Positions 36,076 through 48,583 of a stretch of 64,000 nt of DNA are shown here, one piece after another; position 1 is the stretch's first letter; each line of letters begins with the position of its first letter. The stretch covers positions 8,628,001-8,692,000 of the forward strand of contig NC_089866.1 of NCBI RefSeq assembly GCF_036373705.1, in the 5' to 3' direction. Both the position numbers and the translations under genes were made by a program. The notes under the pieces were generated by a model, which worked only from the letters and a program-made list of their open reading frames with translations, was not told where the DNA came from and ran no database searches. Source of the DNA: Amia ocellicauda (Eukaryota; Chordata; Actinopteri; Amiiformes; Amiidae).

Positions 36076-36596
36076 AATATATAATTATATAGGCCTGCAT
36101 CCTTCCAAGGACATCTTACAATATACTATAAGATGTATCTGCTCAGCAGCCTGAATCATAGGGAGGATGCATGTTGTGTTAAAGCCTTTTGCTTCTCCTG
36201 TGAAAGTAGGTGTGGGGAGTTAAAACGCTCATTATGTCTGTGCCATTATAAGAGAACAACGGGGAACAAGACATGCTTTACTACTGCTGCTGACATCAGC
36301 TGTGTACTGCATTCCTCTCCAGGCTGCTTGATGTCAACAATAAAGGGAAAACTGTATTAATGATTTGATTTGTTGTTTCTGTAAAACTCCAGCCGTTCTG
36401 GTCCAAATGTATTTATGTTTGATGCCACCACCCCTCTTCCTCTGACTGTGTGTGGGTATAAGGAGCAGCTGCTGTACATCCTAAGGAGGGCCTGACACAC
36501 TTCCACAATCTTCCATCTGAAGGCATCGAAAAACCGTGTGTTAGAAAAATGAATCTCTTTAATAGTAAAAAGGTTGTTTTACTGAGGGATATCCAC

Positions 36597-37678
36597 ATGT
36601 CTGAATGGGAAAGAAAGGTGATTTAAGCAATTTTGAGCGTGGCATGGTTGTTGGTGCCAGACGGGCCGCTCTGAGTATTTCACAATCTGCTCAGTTACTG
36701 GGATTTTCACGCACAATCATTTCTAGGGTTTACAAAGAATGGTGTGAAAAGGGAAAAACATCCAGTATGCGGCAGTCCTGTGGGCGAAAATGCCTTGTTG
36801 ATGCTAGAGGTCAGAGGAGAATGGGCCGACTGATTCAAGCTGATAGAAGAGAAACTTTGACTGAAATAACCACTCGTTACAACCGAGGTATGCAGCAAAG
36901 CATTTGTGAAGCCACAACACGTACAACCTTGAGGCGGATGGGCTACAACAGCAGAAGACCCCACCGGGTACCACTCATCTCAACTACAAATAGGAAAAAG
37001 AGGCTACAATTTGCACAAGCTCACCAAAATTGGACAGTTGAAGACTGGAAAAATGTTGCCTGGTCTGATGAGTCTCGATTTCTGTGGAGACATTCAGATG
37101 GTAGAGTCAGAATTTGGCGTAAACAGAATGAGAACATGGATCCATCATGCCTTGTTACCACTGTGCAGGCTGGTGGTGGTGGTGTAATGGTGTGGGGGAT
37201 GTTTTCTTGGCACACTTTAGGCCCCTTAGTGCCAATTGGGCATCGTTTAAATGCCACGGCCTACCTGAGCATTGTTTCTGGCCATGTCCATCCCTTTATG
37301 ACCACCATGTACCCATCCTCTGATGGCTACTTCCAGCAGGATAATGCACCATGTCACAAAGGTCGAATCATTTCAAATTGGTTTCTTGAACATGACAATG
37401 AGTTCACTGTACTAAACTGGCCCCCACAGTCACCAGATCTCAACCCAATAGAGCATCTTTGGGATGTGGTGGAACGGGAGCTTCGTGCCCTGGATGTGCA
37501 TCCCACAAATCTCCATCAACTGCAAGATGCTATCCTATCAATATGGGCCAACATTTCTAAAGAATGCTTTCAGCACCTTGTTGAATCAATGCCACGTAGA
37601 ATTAAGGCAGTTCTGAAGGCGAAAGGGGGTCAAACACAGTATTAGTATGGTGTTCCTAATAATCCTTTAGGTGAGTGT
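36597..37678 (+). mobile_element. 5'-truncated Tc1/mariner element with intact transposase
   Basis: Contains a full-length transposase frame and a right terminal repeat (CCTAATAATCCTTTAGGTG then AGTGTA) ending near 37678, next to a (TA)n tract. No matching left repeat (CACTCACCTAAAGGATTA) is visible in the 240 bp upstream, so similarity to the element seems to start just before the ORF. The copy should be unable to transpose itself, although the coding region is undamaged. Confidence 0.88.
36605..37645 (+). CDS. Tc1-family transposase, intact 346-residue frame (DD36E spacing)
   Basis: Cut-and-paste transposase that excises and inserts the element at TA dinucleotides. Residues ~1-110 are a paired-type helix-turn-helix DNA-binding region (LLGFSRTIISRVYKEW). 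The catalytic triad is D155 (AWSDESRF), D246 (QQDNAPCH) and E283 (PDLNPIEHLWD). The gap between the second Asp and Glu is 36 residues, unlike the DD34E of the other Tc1 element in this window. DD36E is the spacing reported for the Incomer group of Tc1/mariner elements; assignment to it rests on spacing and general likeness. There are no internal stops or frameshifts. The element lacks its left terminal repeat and a visible promoter, so expression is uncertain. Confidence 0.92.
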   Translation: MGKKGDLSNFERGMVVGARRAALSISQSAQLLGFSRTIISRVYKEWCEKGKTSSMRQSCGRKCLVDARGQRRMGRLIQADRRETLTEITTRYNRGMQQSICEATTRTTLRRMGYNSRRPHRVPLISTTNRKKRLQFAQAHQNWTVEDWKNVAWSDESRFLWRHSDGRVRIWRKQNENMDPSCLVTTVQAGGGGVMVWGMFSWHTLGPLVPIGHRLNATAYLSIVSGHVHPFMTTMYPSSDGYFQQDNAPCHKGRIISNWFLEHDNEFTVLNWPPQSPDLNPIEHLWDVVERELRALDVHPTNLHQLQDAILSIWANISKECFQHLVESMPRRIKAVLKAKGGQTQY

Positions 37679-37704
37679 ATGTATATATATATATATATAT
37701 ATAT
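37678..37704. repeat. (TA)n microsatellite at transposon end
   Basis: TA-rich tract directly after the right terminal repeat of the transposon. TA is the Tc1 target site, so the element may have inserted into, or seeded, this tract. Confidence 0.85.
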
Positions 37705-40700
37705 GGTCAACAAAGCTCTGTAACCTCAAAATGTAGTTTGAAAGTTGTTGTGGATTGTACTGGGAGAATGCCTTAATGATACCCCCCACCCTTCCTAACT
37801 TCAGCCTTTAGACATAACAGTGTTGCAGAGTATAGCTGTATATGGGAAATTGTCCTTCGCTGGATTACAACGAACCCGTCTCCAGAACTGTCAGCTGTGC
37901 CATTTATAATGTATCTATACACATCCACTGACACTTAGCTGTGCAGATACAGTGCAGGCATTGCCCACAGTAAACACTGAGCCCAAGGAATTCTGCAGCG
38001 TACCCAGGTGCCTCCAGTTGTCAATAAGTAAGCAAATGAACAAATATAGTGTTGTCGTCCAGTCACCCCACTCACTCAGATTCCGTAACATGTCATATGT
38101 ATATGTAATAAATAGTACATGGAAAAACTAAAGCAAACTACCATACCATAGTTCTAGTATAGCTTTCACAATATACATTCTTAGAGTATATATGCATTTA
38201 TATAAACATAATGTATGTATATATAATATTAATAATAGTAATTGTAAGGCTCTCAATAGGATTAGAACCAATAAGGAAAGGAAATGTAATTAACAGAGAA
38301 CTAGAACATATTAATGACCTATAACTCTTCTCAGATCATTGAAATATTAAAAATTAGGTCCTGCCACCCTACCCCAGCTCCCCTGTCCACAGTGCAGAAG
38401 CGCAAGAGAGTTATAGCAGAGTCCCCCTGGCTGAGACCCAACACAGGTCACAAAAACATCTGTTGGCCGACTTCTCTGCGTCTCATTTCCTCACATACCA
38501 TAAAAGGGAACTTGACATTCTTATCGTATAACTAACTGTGACTGATTGACCTCTCTCTTTGCCAGCATACTTATACACAGCAAAACAACAAACAGCAATA
38601 ATAATAATAATAGTATAATGTGCCTCTGGGAAATGATTTAACAAGGAACTGATAAGGGTAATACAATCTTACAGTCTTCTGATGATAGTTATAATCCCAA
38701 TGTTAATACTACAACAGTGAAGTGTATGTAGCACAGAAATGGTTACTTCCTGTTTCTCTTAAACTTTTTTCTCTTTTGGTTTGGTTTGGTTGGTGGAGAT
38801 CGGATGTAGCTGAAGGTGGCAAAAGACAGATTCACATCAAGATCTTCTACACTCCTAGCAGAAGACCGAGAAAGAAATGAAGAAACAGTCCATAAATGTA
38901 TTACCAGGACACCTCATAAATAGCATCTATGAATGATCGCATCTTCCATAAAGTGGGCGGGGACACCTATGATTGGGGGCGTGGAAATTGACACTGTATC
39001 AGTATTGCGGGGGACAATTCCTTCCCATCACCCCCTAAACCTACACCTTTGATTGTGTGCCAGCGCGGGAGAAAAGCCTTAATGCTAAGGCTTCCTGGAG
39101 ATCGGTAGTCGGTAGTCCTCCACTTTGCTGCTCAGGCACAGCAGTGCAGCTGAGCTTCATAACAGCTTCTCACACTCAGAGCTCCTTCCAGTCCCTGCTC
39201 TATAATCAGTTGTACAGATACAAAAATTAAACACCAGAGTCATATGCTAGAACATGCATGAAACGGGTAATACCCAGCATAACCAAACATAGCAATACTG
39301 ACATTATTCAGGTGGCTGTTTATCACACTGATGTAATCAAGGTATGGCCTGCATTTCCATAGAATTTGAGTTGGACTTGTTTGCACCATCAGCTGGATTC
39401 AAACTAAGGTAGAGGTGATGATAAGGGCATGATGAAGGTGTAAAAGTTGGAGGGTTAATGAATGCCAAAAAGAGACAAGAATAGAATCTTTGTGATGGGA
39501 TGTGAACTTTAATTCGAGACAGTTTTGACCTTTTAGAGAAGAAACAAAAACATTTGGCATTTGAAACCTCTGTATGAACTATCTCAGATTTCAGAAGAAG
39601 GGCTGCATCTGAAGAAGAAACCAGTAACCACCCTGCCTGCTCTTACTATAAAGACAACATATCCCTTGACCATGACATCTCAGACTGAAAGCTGAAAGTC
39701 ATGAAACTCTTGTGCAGCATGAGATAACTCATTATTATAGTACTCATGAAGGAAGAAACCAAAGCAGATAATCTCCCCACCCCCTGGGTTCGTCCCTTTT
39801 GTGCTGTAGTTACTGAAAATTGTCTCACTGAGATTGTGCAGTTATGGAAAAATGAAAGACTTCCTTTTGGTGTTAAAGCAATGTCAATTAACCTGCTACT
39901 GTCTTGTTTATTCTGGGCTTAAATTAGAATCCAGTTACATTCCACTGGGGTCAGTGGGATCCATAAACATGGGAATGTATAAAGGAAAAAAAAAAGTTGC
40001 ACTTGTATTTGACAGCATGCATTTTATTTGCCCTTCTATGGTACGGCTGGCTGCTGGATCATTTACTTCTTAAATATTTTCAAAAGCATTGTCAAGATAT
40101 TTTTCGTGGCTTTTATATTTGTTGTTGTTTGCTCTTTTGCTTTGTTGTTTTATACTGAGAACTACAGCATTTTTGAAGCCCTTGTGATTGATAAATAAAG
40201 TGCTTTGGATTTTCTTTCCAAACATTTTCCTCCCACTGCCTTGTTCAACATGAATAGAAAAAAGATGGGGGAGGGGTGAAGCAAGAAGGAGAATTAAAAA
40301 AAAAAAAAAAAAAAGATTCCCCAAATAGAGAAATCGCCAGGGATTCTGAGAAAGAAAGGAAAGGGCAAGTGCAAGAGAGAGTTTCACAGCACTTTTCTCA
40401 ACTGGCTGAATTCTCTCTGGTTCATGGAAGTGGCATGCAGATATTGTGATGTAGAAGAACAACACACAGCACCCTCATTTTAAGAAATGCCTTTTATACA
40501 TCCAAGTGTGTTCCATTCCATTCCAACCGATTTAGCCTGAGTGAAGGCAATCTACCTCCACACAGACACTGTCAGTCTGGCCAGCCCACTCACTGGCCAG
40601 TGAGCCTACGTGAACCTATTTGAACATATTTGTCAACTCATTTTCTCCTAATAGACTCAACAAGCCTCCTTATTGCTAAAACGAAACAGGGCCTTTCACA

Positions 40701-43700
40701 GGAGTTTCACAGAAGAAATTGCTGATTCAAAATTGGCAGCTATGGGGGACTTTGTCTCGGGCCTGGAATGACACTGATGCTGCCTGCACTGCCTGCACTG
40801 CCAGACTTACAATTAAGCTGTTTACAGTTTACAGTTAAGCTGATGTAAGAAAGAAAATATTTAATTAAAAAAGTAATTTAAAACTCCAAAGTTGGCCTGC
40901 ACAGAAACGTTTCTCTGTCAGTTCATTCGTAGTAATTGAAGATTTCCAACATAAACCATCCCTGAGTGATCAATGCCTGATAAATTGGTATTGTTCTTCT
41001 CCTCCTGGTAAGAGCCTGGAATAAAATGAAGACATAAAAATGTCTGTGCAAATCCGCAAGTAAATAAGCGAGTGGAAAAGCAATGCTAGCTGCAAGCATT
41101 TGTTTTAAAGCTCCCTTTCACTCTTACACCATATTTAGTCACTGGCCCGGACTGCTTGCGTTAGAGCTCTAAATGGGGAATGCAGGAGGGATTCCTCACA
41201 GACCCCCTGTCCTTATATGGCATCCCAGGCCGGTGCAGCCGTGCGGCCCTCTCTCCCAGGCCTGCGATCGGCCTGGCTGTGTCTTCTCCCCGCAGCCTCC
41301 TCCTCTTGACAAGGACCAGAATCCCCATACAGATCTCCACCCGCTCCCCCAGCCCGAACCTCTCCATCTCTGTCACCACAGAATACCACCTCTCTTCTTT
41401 CCCTGCACATACCTATCTCTGGATTCTGGAAAACAAAGCTGGCGCACGTGATTTATGGAAGCAGATAGGACGGCTGGCCTTATATAGGAAGTTCCAGTCA
41501 AGAGTAGCAGAAGGGTTGTTTGGGAGTATGGAGGAGTGGCCAGGAATGTGCTTGGTATTTTCTTTCTTTTTTTTTTCAAAGGAAGGCGGGGACAGGTGGG
41601 ATACATCTCTCCAGCTGTGTGGGTCCAGGGAAAACACCTTGAGTAGAGTGGCAGGGATTCCTTGGAAGAGAACAGCTGACCGTACCTCACCGCTTTCGCC
41701 ACTGGATCCCAATGTATTTTATATACTACACACTGCACTGTGGGGATGTTAAAGTACACCTCTGTGACAGTGATATTTTCAAACATTTAAAAATGACTAC
41801 ATAAATAGGTAAAGCGTTCCTGTTTGGTTCCTAAACAAAACAAAGGTATTGGATACAGCCAGTTACCCCCGAGATACTATGAGATGTACTCTATAGTCTA
41901 GCCATCCAAAGGCACCCCAGACTATACTGAAGTGTGCCAAACTGTGCTGATTTCCTTAGTAGGTCAATGGTGTATTCTGAGGAGTACTGAACTGAAGGTT
42001 TTTCATTTCACATGTCTGCCTGATACATTGTAAAGCAGACCTTTTGAAACAGCTGCTCAAACTCTACAAACTTTATTTTAGTTATTTACAAGCCATAAGA
42101 GACACGGACAATATAGGGGAATTAGAGAACTAGATATTCATTCACCAATAAAGCTGATCATTCTCTCTGATATAGACAGACATACAAAGCTGAAAACATG
42201 TACTTATAAGCATTCACACCCACACGCTGGCTGTAAAAAGGAGAGAGAAAAAAACGTCTTCTGCCATTCCCATGTGTAACAACTGATGTGAGGGAAATTA
42301 ATACATGCAATAAACAGGAAGAATTGTAAGATGAACTTTGCACCCAACATACAATACATGTCTTAATGCCCGTGTGTTAAGGGCATGTTACTGAGCAATT
42401 TTGCAGTCCCTATCTTGGGGACTGGTTTGTTCTGAGATTAATATCAATGTAATTTTCCTATTAACTATCTAACTAACTACTATCTACTAACTAAAAGTAT
42501 CACTAACAGAGTCCCATGAGAGTATGCAAAAGTCTATCCACAGACAAGCACACAAAGAGATTGTAACTATCTTTCAGAGGGGGAGGGGGTGTTTCTGCAT
42601 TTGTGAAGTTGTGTCTGTGGTAAAAACACTTTGACATGCTTCCTCCTCTTTTATAAGATGAAGTGTCTCACTTGCAGTGCTAATAATGATTAGAAATGAC
42701 ATTTTCTTCTTGCAAAAAACTGTGCCCACCTTAATTTCAACATTTAAAGTAGTGTAGTGGCAGATCTAAAAGTGCTAGAAGCAAAATAAGTATAGTACCT
42801 CCTAAAAATGTGTAAATAACTATTACAGGCAGCAAAAGGCAACGTTAATCAACATGATATAATTATGTCAAAACTACCATTTTCTTACTGGTAAAGGAAT
42901 GACCAGTTGCAACAAAAGAATACTGCATTCAAATAACTCTGCTCTTTCAAATAGCTTATTGCATAATTCTCCATCGCTGTAGTGTTGACCTAGGTAGATG
43001 TGCTATCAGTAAATTAAAAATGAATTGCTGTGGTAACTCCCTTTGTACCACACCGAACAGAATAAAAGAATGATATGAATGAACATATGTACACATATAC
43101 CTCCGAAGACAAGCCAACAGCAGTCAAAGAATTACTGTTTTGGGTCTGGAGCAGCTACTTGATGATTCAAGCTCATGCACGTCCTACACCTCCTTGACTC
43201 CTTGTGCATTGTAGTGAAGGATAGGGAGTTGCCATCTTTTCCCCAGCGCTACATCATACATACGGGAGGCTATAAGAAGAAAAGCACAGGCCAGCTCACT
43301 GAGAACACTACAATCCTGCTGAACACTACAGATACCAGTGACACTTATCTCCTACTCCGAATTCTGCAGGACATTGAGGGTCATTTGTCCACTGTGGGAA
43401 AAAATAGGCCTATGTTTCTTGGGCTGTTTTACTAATTATTATTATTGTCTACTTCCTACCATGTCATATGCACGTACATGCAATGGTTTAAGAACAAGTA
43501 TGACAAAATATTGAGCTGCTGTTATGAAACCTATATAAATACATTGCATTGACAGGCAGACACATACTGTAGATAGATTGATTGATAGATTTCTGAGTTT
43601 GTTCTTTTTGTCTTACACCCTTCGGTATGATTATGCATTTATGCTTTAAACATTCAAACACCACTGTTGGGCTGCATTTAAGAGCAGTGAAACGTTTAGA

Positions 43701-43820
43701 AATGCATATCATATGGGTCTTTTTCTGTGCAGTTAAACTTGCTACAGGCAGGCTGGCCGCAGGACGCGCAGTGGAGGGGGTGGGCTATGCGCAATGCCCC
43801 TCCCTGGCTTTGGGCGGCTG
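37705..43820. other. Intergenic region between CEP20 and MYH11
   Basis: No supported gene. A GC-richer block at about 41150-41360 carries an open frame (41180-41752) without recognisable domains. A perfect CArG box lies at 38498-38507. Other content is AT-rich DNA with A-runs (near 40300). Distal MYH11 enhancers could lie here, but the sequence does not prove it. Confidence 0.5.
38498..38507 (+). promoter_or_regulatory. Perfect CArG box upstream of MYH11
   Basis: CCATAAAAGG fits CC(A/T)6GG, the serum response factor site. It is about 5.3 kb upstream of the MYH11 TATA-like element. CArG boxes also occur by chance. Confidence 0.35.
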
Positions 43821-43936
43821 TTTAAATACCAAGAGAAGACGCCGGGCGCTAATTTGGACTGGTCGTCTGTGGAGTACCCCGCAAGCACAGGACTCTCCAA
43901 ATCCCCATAGGCAGGTGTTCGGCAGCAGCCCCGATT
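43821..43936 (+). promoter_or_regulatory. MYH11 core promoter and non-coding first exon (predicted)
   Basis: A TATA-like TTTAAATA at 43821-43828 follows a GC-rich stretch. About 25-30 bp further on begins a GC-rich leader that ends at 43936 before GTGAGT. The first coding exon at 51151 has only 19 nt of leader behind its acceptor, so a separate 5' UTR exon is required, and vertebrate MYH11 has one with a long first intron. Exact start site unknown. Confidence 0.55.
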
Positions 43937-45358
43937 GTGAGTATTGATGATATTACACCGGTGGCATGGACCAGGACACTGCTGTTTCATTGCAGGTGTC
44001 TGTTAACCCCCATGCTGTTAGCTGGAGCCAACCTGTGTGTCTGTACCTGCGCGGACGGTAGTGCTTGCCTCCCTGCTGACACACCGCGCTGTGTCAATGT
44101 AAGTGAGGTTGCAGCAGTTTGTGTTAGCAGGGCTATGTTTTTTATTGCAATGCATTCCGGTTTGTAGAAGACATTTTGGAGCATGCTTTATATATTATTA
44201 TATTATTTTAACGTTGTAATAACCAAAGCATCACTAATTGATGTATCTCATGCATGCCCCCTTTGTGGAGCACGACAAGCGTTCAGTTGTTGCAGGAGTA
44301 ATGCATTATTTTCTTTGCAGTTTAAATACAAGTTCCTGTGTTAATGACAAAGCTGAGATCTTTTGACGTCTAGAATACAGCCTTCCTGCAGACTGGTCAA
44401 AATACCAGTCGTAATAATAAAACAAACGCATCTGGAGAATGAGCATCATTTACTTATAACCTACCGTTTTGTTTTTCAACACTGACAGTGTCATTTTGAA
44501 AACTATGTAATACTATAGTCTTAACATGCCTCCTGCGACTGCACCTGGAACAATGTCAATGCAGAGGTAAACGTTTTTCAATACGGGTGTTGTCATATAT
44601 ATATAACAAACTTGTACGTATAAAGGTGATCATTTGTTAAAATGTTTGTTTTTTGAAGCGTAGGCAATTGTTCCTGTTTTGAATACAAAGTCGCTTGTGA
44701 TACCGATTCTGCACATCCCACTAAAACGATAATGCCCAGGCACTGTATAGTTATAACCTGTAGTCGGTCAAGGAGGGATTGTAGTGCAGGCCATTTCCTT
44801 GTGCCAGGTTTAACCAATTCAGGCTAATCGGCTAGTGCGGTCATTTAAATCTCCTATGGTAATTTGCTCAGCTGGACTTAGTTGCTTTGATGAACGTAAA
44901 AAAAAAAAAAAAAAAAAACTTCTGTCAAGTTATGCTGAATGTTATCTGGCTAACCCAGCAACCAGGTACATATCCCAGGTAAATGCTTACCAACAAACAC
45001 AAACCACACACATAAAATACACATTAAACATTAAACATTAAGTATGAAGTACAAGGCCTCCAGCAGACTATTTAACAACCTGGTATATTTAAGGAACAAC
45101 TACAAGTTGTTCAGCAGGCTACCAACAGGTTAATTTGACATTAACTAAAACGATAGTTTTCTTTCAAATGCATTCTACAGCCTACACATTCCCTTTTAGA
45201 AAATAAACTTTTGAATTGTTTAACCTGATGGAGCTTGGCTGAGTTGTGACTTTTTTTCTTTTTACTGAAACAATGCTAAAGGAAGTGGGTGGAGGTTGCT
45301 TTTTTTTTTTTTTAATAGCTTAAATGAATTAAAGTTAAGCCACAGGGTTCCCTTTTCT

Positions 45359-45368
45359 CCAAATATGG
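45359..45368 (+). promoter_or_regulatory. Perfect intronic CArG box in MYH11 intron 1
   Basis: CCAAATATGG is an exact CC(A/T)6GG serum-response-factor site about 1.5 kb downstream of the predicted transcription start. Mammalian Myh11 is regulated by a first-intron CArG box at a similar distance (about +1.6 kb), which makes this a strong functional candidate. Confidence 0.6.
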
Positions 45369-46839
45369 TTATTGAAAGTTGTACAGTGTGGAAGAATTCA
45401 TTGCATAGCAACTTGCTGTACCTCTACAGTAGCTACTGTTGAGTTATTACAGCAGCATATGATGGTGTAACTGTTGGGATAGCTGTCCTGAAGCTTTTTA
45501 ATTCAAAGTGACCTCATTGGATTCCTCTTTACATGCTCAACAGCTACATTACATTCACAGCGGTTTGACAAACAAGGTTTTGACTCTTTACAGTGGGGGG
45601 GGGAATGTCTTGTTAGCAATTCTAGTTTTAATCATGAGCTGAAAAGGAGATGCATTTCTGGTCACTGGCAATGCATTCAAACTAAGCTCTTGTAACTTCA
45701 TTTAGATGGATTGATGTTTTGCTAATATAATTTCAATCACTAGGCCTACTCCATATGCTAGGACATTTAAAATAATGCTTCTGGATCGACTGCCATTTCT
45801 GTGCTTATTGTATTTTAAAACCTCATCTTACTGTATGGTGGTTATTTTGAAGCAAGAAATGGATTGGTCTTGCATGCCGTTCATTATGGGAATCCTAATG
45901 GATATAATTTTCTGAAGGGTAGCTTTCCATTAATCTGTTTCTATTATTTTAAGTGTGTTAATATGGTTGGAAAAGGAGAAGGGGGGAAAAAAAAAAAACT
46001 TGTCTTTAAGTTGTTCCAGAGTTCAGAGCACCTGTCAGAAGGGTTTAGTGTCAGTGCTGTGTTTTAACCTTGAGATGCTGTACTGAGCTGGGTTTAAAGG
46101 CTGTAGACACGGCACCACAGTTTGCATTCAACTTCAGTTCCATAGAATAAAAGGGGTTCTGTGCTGAAGAGGACCCTGAAATGATGCATCTGCAATGTAT
46201 GCTTGATGGAACTCCTTAGATGTTTAATATTACATGCCCATGAAACAAACTTCCTACATTAGTTGCATATACAGTCGCATAATGCTCAGTTTAATATCCT
46301 TTTCTGCTACAGTGTTTCAAGAATAATGCATGGTCTTGATTTTAGACTGGTATTGGATGCAACTAAAAATACTTAAATATAATGATTTAATATAATCTAT
46401 AGCTCAGTCTCCCTAAATCCATTTTCATTTGGCAAATAATCACTGGCAGCTTTGCTTCAGAGAAAATAATGTTCAAGTGTATCGGGTTTGTTATTTTAAG
46501 GATTGTGGGTCCTTGTTAAAATGAGGCGTTCCATAGAACGGAGAGATTCGGATTCAGTACCTTAATTTGCATGGCCAGTCATGGCCAGTCCAGGACCGTG
46601 AGTTCTGTCTGCAGTAAAGGACATTTAACCACATCCAAATGATAAGAGCCCAAAGATGCTGTCAAACTTTTTTAATTTCTAACATAAGCTAAGGCTTCAT
46701 TTTTGAAGACTTGACATTCTGGAAGCTGCTGGATGTCTCCTCAATACAAGTACAGTACAAGGTCAGTGTGTACCGGGTCAGAGAGTCATAAACATTCTCC
46801 CAGCAGTTTTAATTAAAATTGAATAATTGACCCATCTGG

Positions 46840-46849
46840 GGGAATTCCC
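46840..46849. promoter_or_regulatory. Palindromic NF-kB-like site in MYH11 intron 1
   Basis: GGGAATTCCC is a perfect palindromic kappa-B half-site pair, embedded in a longer near-palindrome (ATCTGGGG ... CCCCAGAT, 46835-46854). The match is by consensus only. Confidence 0.35.
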
Positions 46850-48367
46850 CAGATTTATTCAGATGGTTCAGCCCTGGTTGTGTGTCTCTCCATTTCTTCT
46901 TTAATGTTCCTGTGCTTTTAATATGTAATTTAGTAGAAAGCAAATAAGGTTCAGTTTTCTTCATCTTACTTTGCATGAGCAAACTGCAGCACAGAGGAAG
47001 GCATACAATGCAATTTTATCCAGTTAGTTTCAGAAATGTATGTTGGAAAAATAAACTTCCCTCCTTTGCCAGAGTACTGCAAAGGGTGAAATATTTTCAA
47101 CATGTTTACTGTAAGCAATGCAGATCAGTTTACGCGTTACTGTGCAGGAAGTTTAGTCCCCATTTACTTAAGATATCTTTTTTTTTTTTTAAGTAGACCT
47201 TACGCGTTCAGAGGTGGTTGGCATTGCCTTCTGCAGCGATCATGCATGGTTTACCTTTCACAGACTTGATCAAAATCGGAGGCAAAATATCTTTCTGGCT
47301 CATTTCCCCTTGTATCTACGCTGAGGTCCAATGCTCTTCCGTCACAATCCAGGGCATGTGCTTTCTTGCTCAACCAGTTATCGTCTACTGTCTACCGCTC
47401 TGTCGTTTTGGGATTTCCAGCCAAGAGAGCGTGCTGTTGTGGATTGTACTTGAACAGATTAAACAGTCCCAGGGTCGATTTTTGGGGTATCTCCCAAGCA
47501 TATCACAAGTAGGCTGCTCCACTTGCTTAAGCACTTGCTCCTTATTTGAAGGGGTTTCTTGGATGGTTTAAATATTTTTTTCATGTGTGTCTTTTCATAT
47601 GTAGGTATTACAATGGATTGCAGTGATGAGAAACACTGTTTACATGTCAGTAAAGCTCAGAGATTGTTTTGAGAATCTTTTCCGGATTTGACTAGGGGAA
47701 GAGTACCAGTGCTCCATAATGGGACTTTCGAAAGACAATGGGCTAGTGCTTTGTTTTGTGTGCAGGGATTTATGCCCAGACCGGACTGGCAGCATCTGTG
47801 GGCTCTGGTGTTGCATTCTTCACTCATGCTGAGAGCAGAATTGCCATGAAGGTCAGCCTTGCCTTGTCCTCTTCCTACAATACAGGATTTCCTTATGACG
47901 GCATGTCTCCCTTGAAGAATTTAAAGCTGCTGGGTGACGTCTCGAAATTTCCCTGACAGATTAGGTGAGCTCGAGACACCACTGGGAAGCAGAATTGGCA
48001 CTGTATCATTTTGTCCAGTTTTGTAAATTATCCGAATCTTTTCAATGATTTTGCATTAAATGTGACATACATGCGGAGGCAATTGGGTCCTTCCTGCTTT
48101 GTCGATGGTTTATTGACGTAGTGAAGCTCCTTCCTGCAGCTTCCCAGTAAACATTCCATAACACAAGTGAGATCCAAACACCTACAACTCTTGATGTACA
48201 AGGGTTCCTCTATTCACGGTCTGAAACGCACACCATTTCAATTGGTCCAGTGGTCCTTATTTCCTTGTTGAAAGGCAGGGTTTTGATTGCATCATGACAT
48301 CTTGCTGCTAAAAGGTAAACCCATCTTCAGCAAAAATATTTCACAAAATTATTCTGTATTTCTTGGA

Positions 48368-48382
48368 ACCCCCCCCCCCCCC
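48368..48382. repeat. Poly-C tract
   Basis: Run of about 15 C in MYH11 intron 1. Confidence 0.85.
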
Positions 48383-48553
48383 CTCCTCCTGTAATGTTAA
48401 CAAATGGGAACTTTTGAAAGCTCAACAGAGCAGCTGGGATTTGTATCCTGTAGCTCTTGTAATTGCTGTCGACTCTAGGTAGTGCTTATCAGCTGACTGT
48501 CAGCACACACATACTGTCACCATATCTCAAGACATCTGTCTCTGGCATGTACT

Positions 48554-48583
48554 GAGGAGGAGGAGGAGGAGGAGGAGGAGGAG
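48554..48583. repeat. (AGG)n microsatellite
   Basis: About nine tandem AGG units in MYH11 intron 1. Confidence 0.9.

Noticed and set aside
41479..41489. CArG-like CCTTATATAGG upstream of MYH11
   Set aside because: It has seven instead of six A/T bases between CC and GG, so it does not meet the consensus spacing.
41180..41752. 190-residue open frame called as a gene
   Set aside because: No recognisable domain, low-complexity tail with a poly-Phe stretch from a T-run, and competing frames of similar length on both strands. Kept only as a compositional anomaly.
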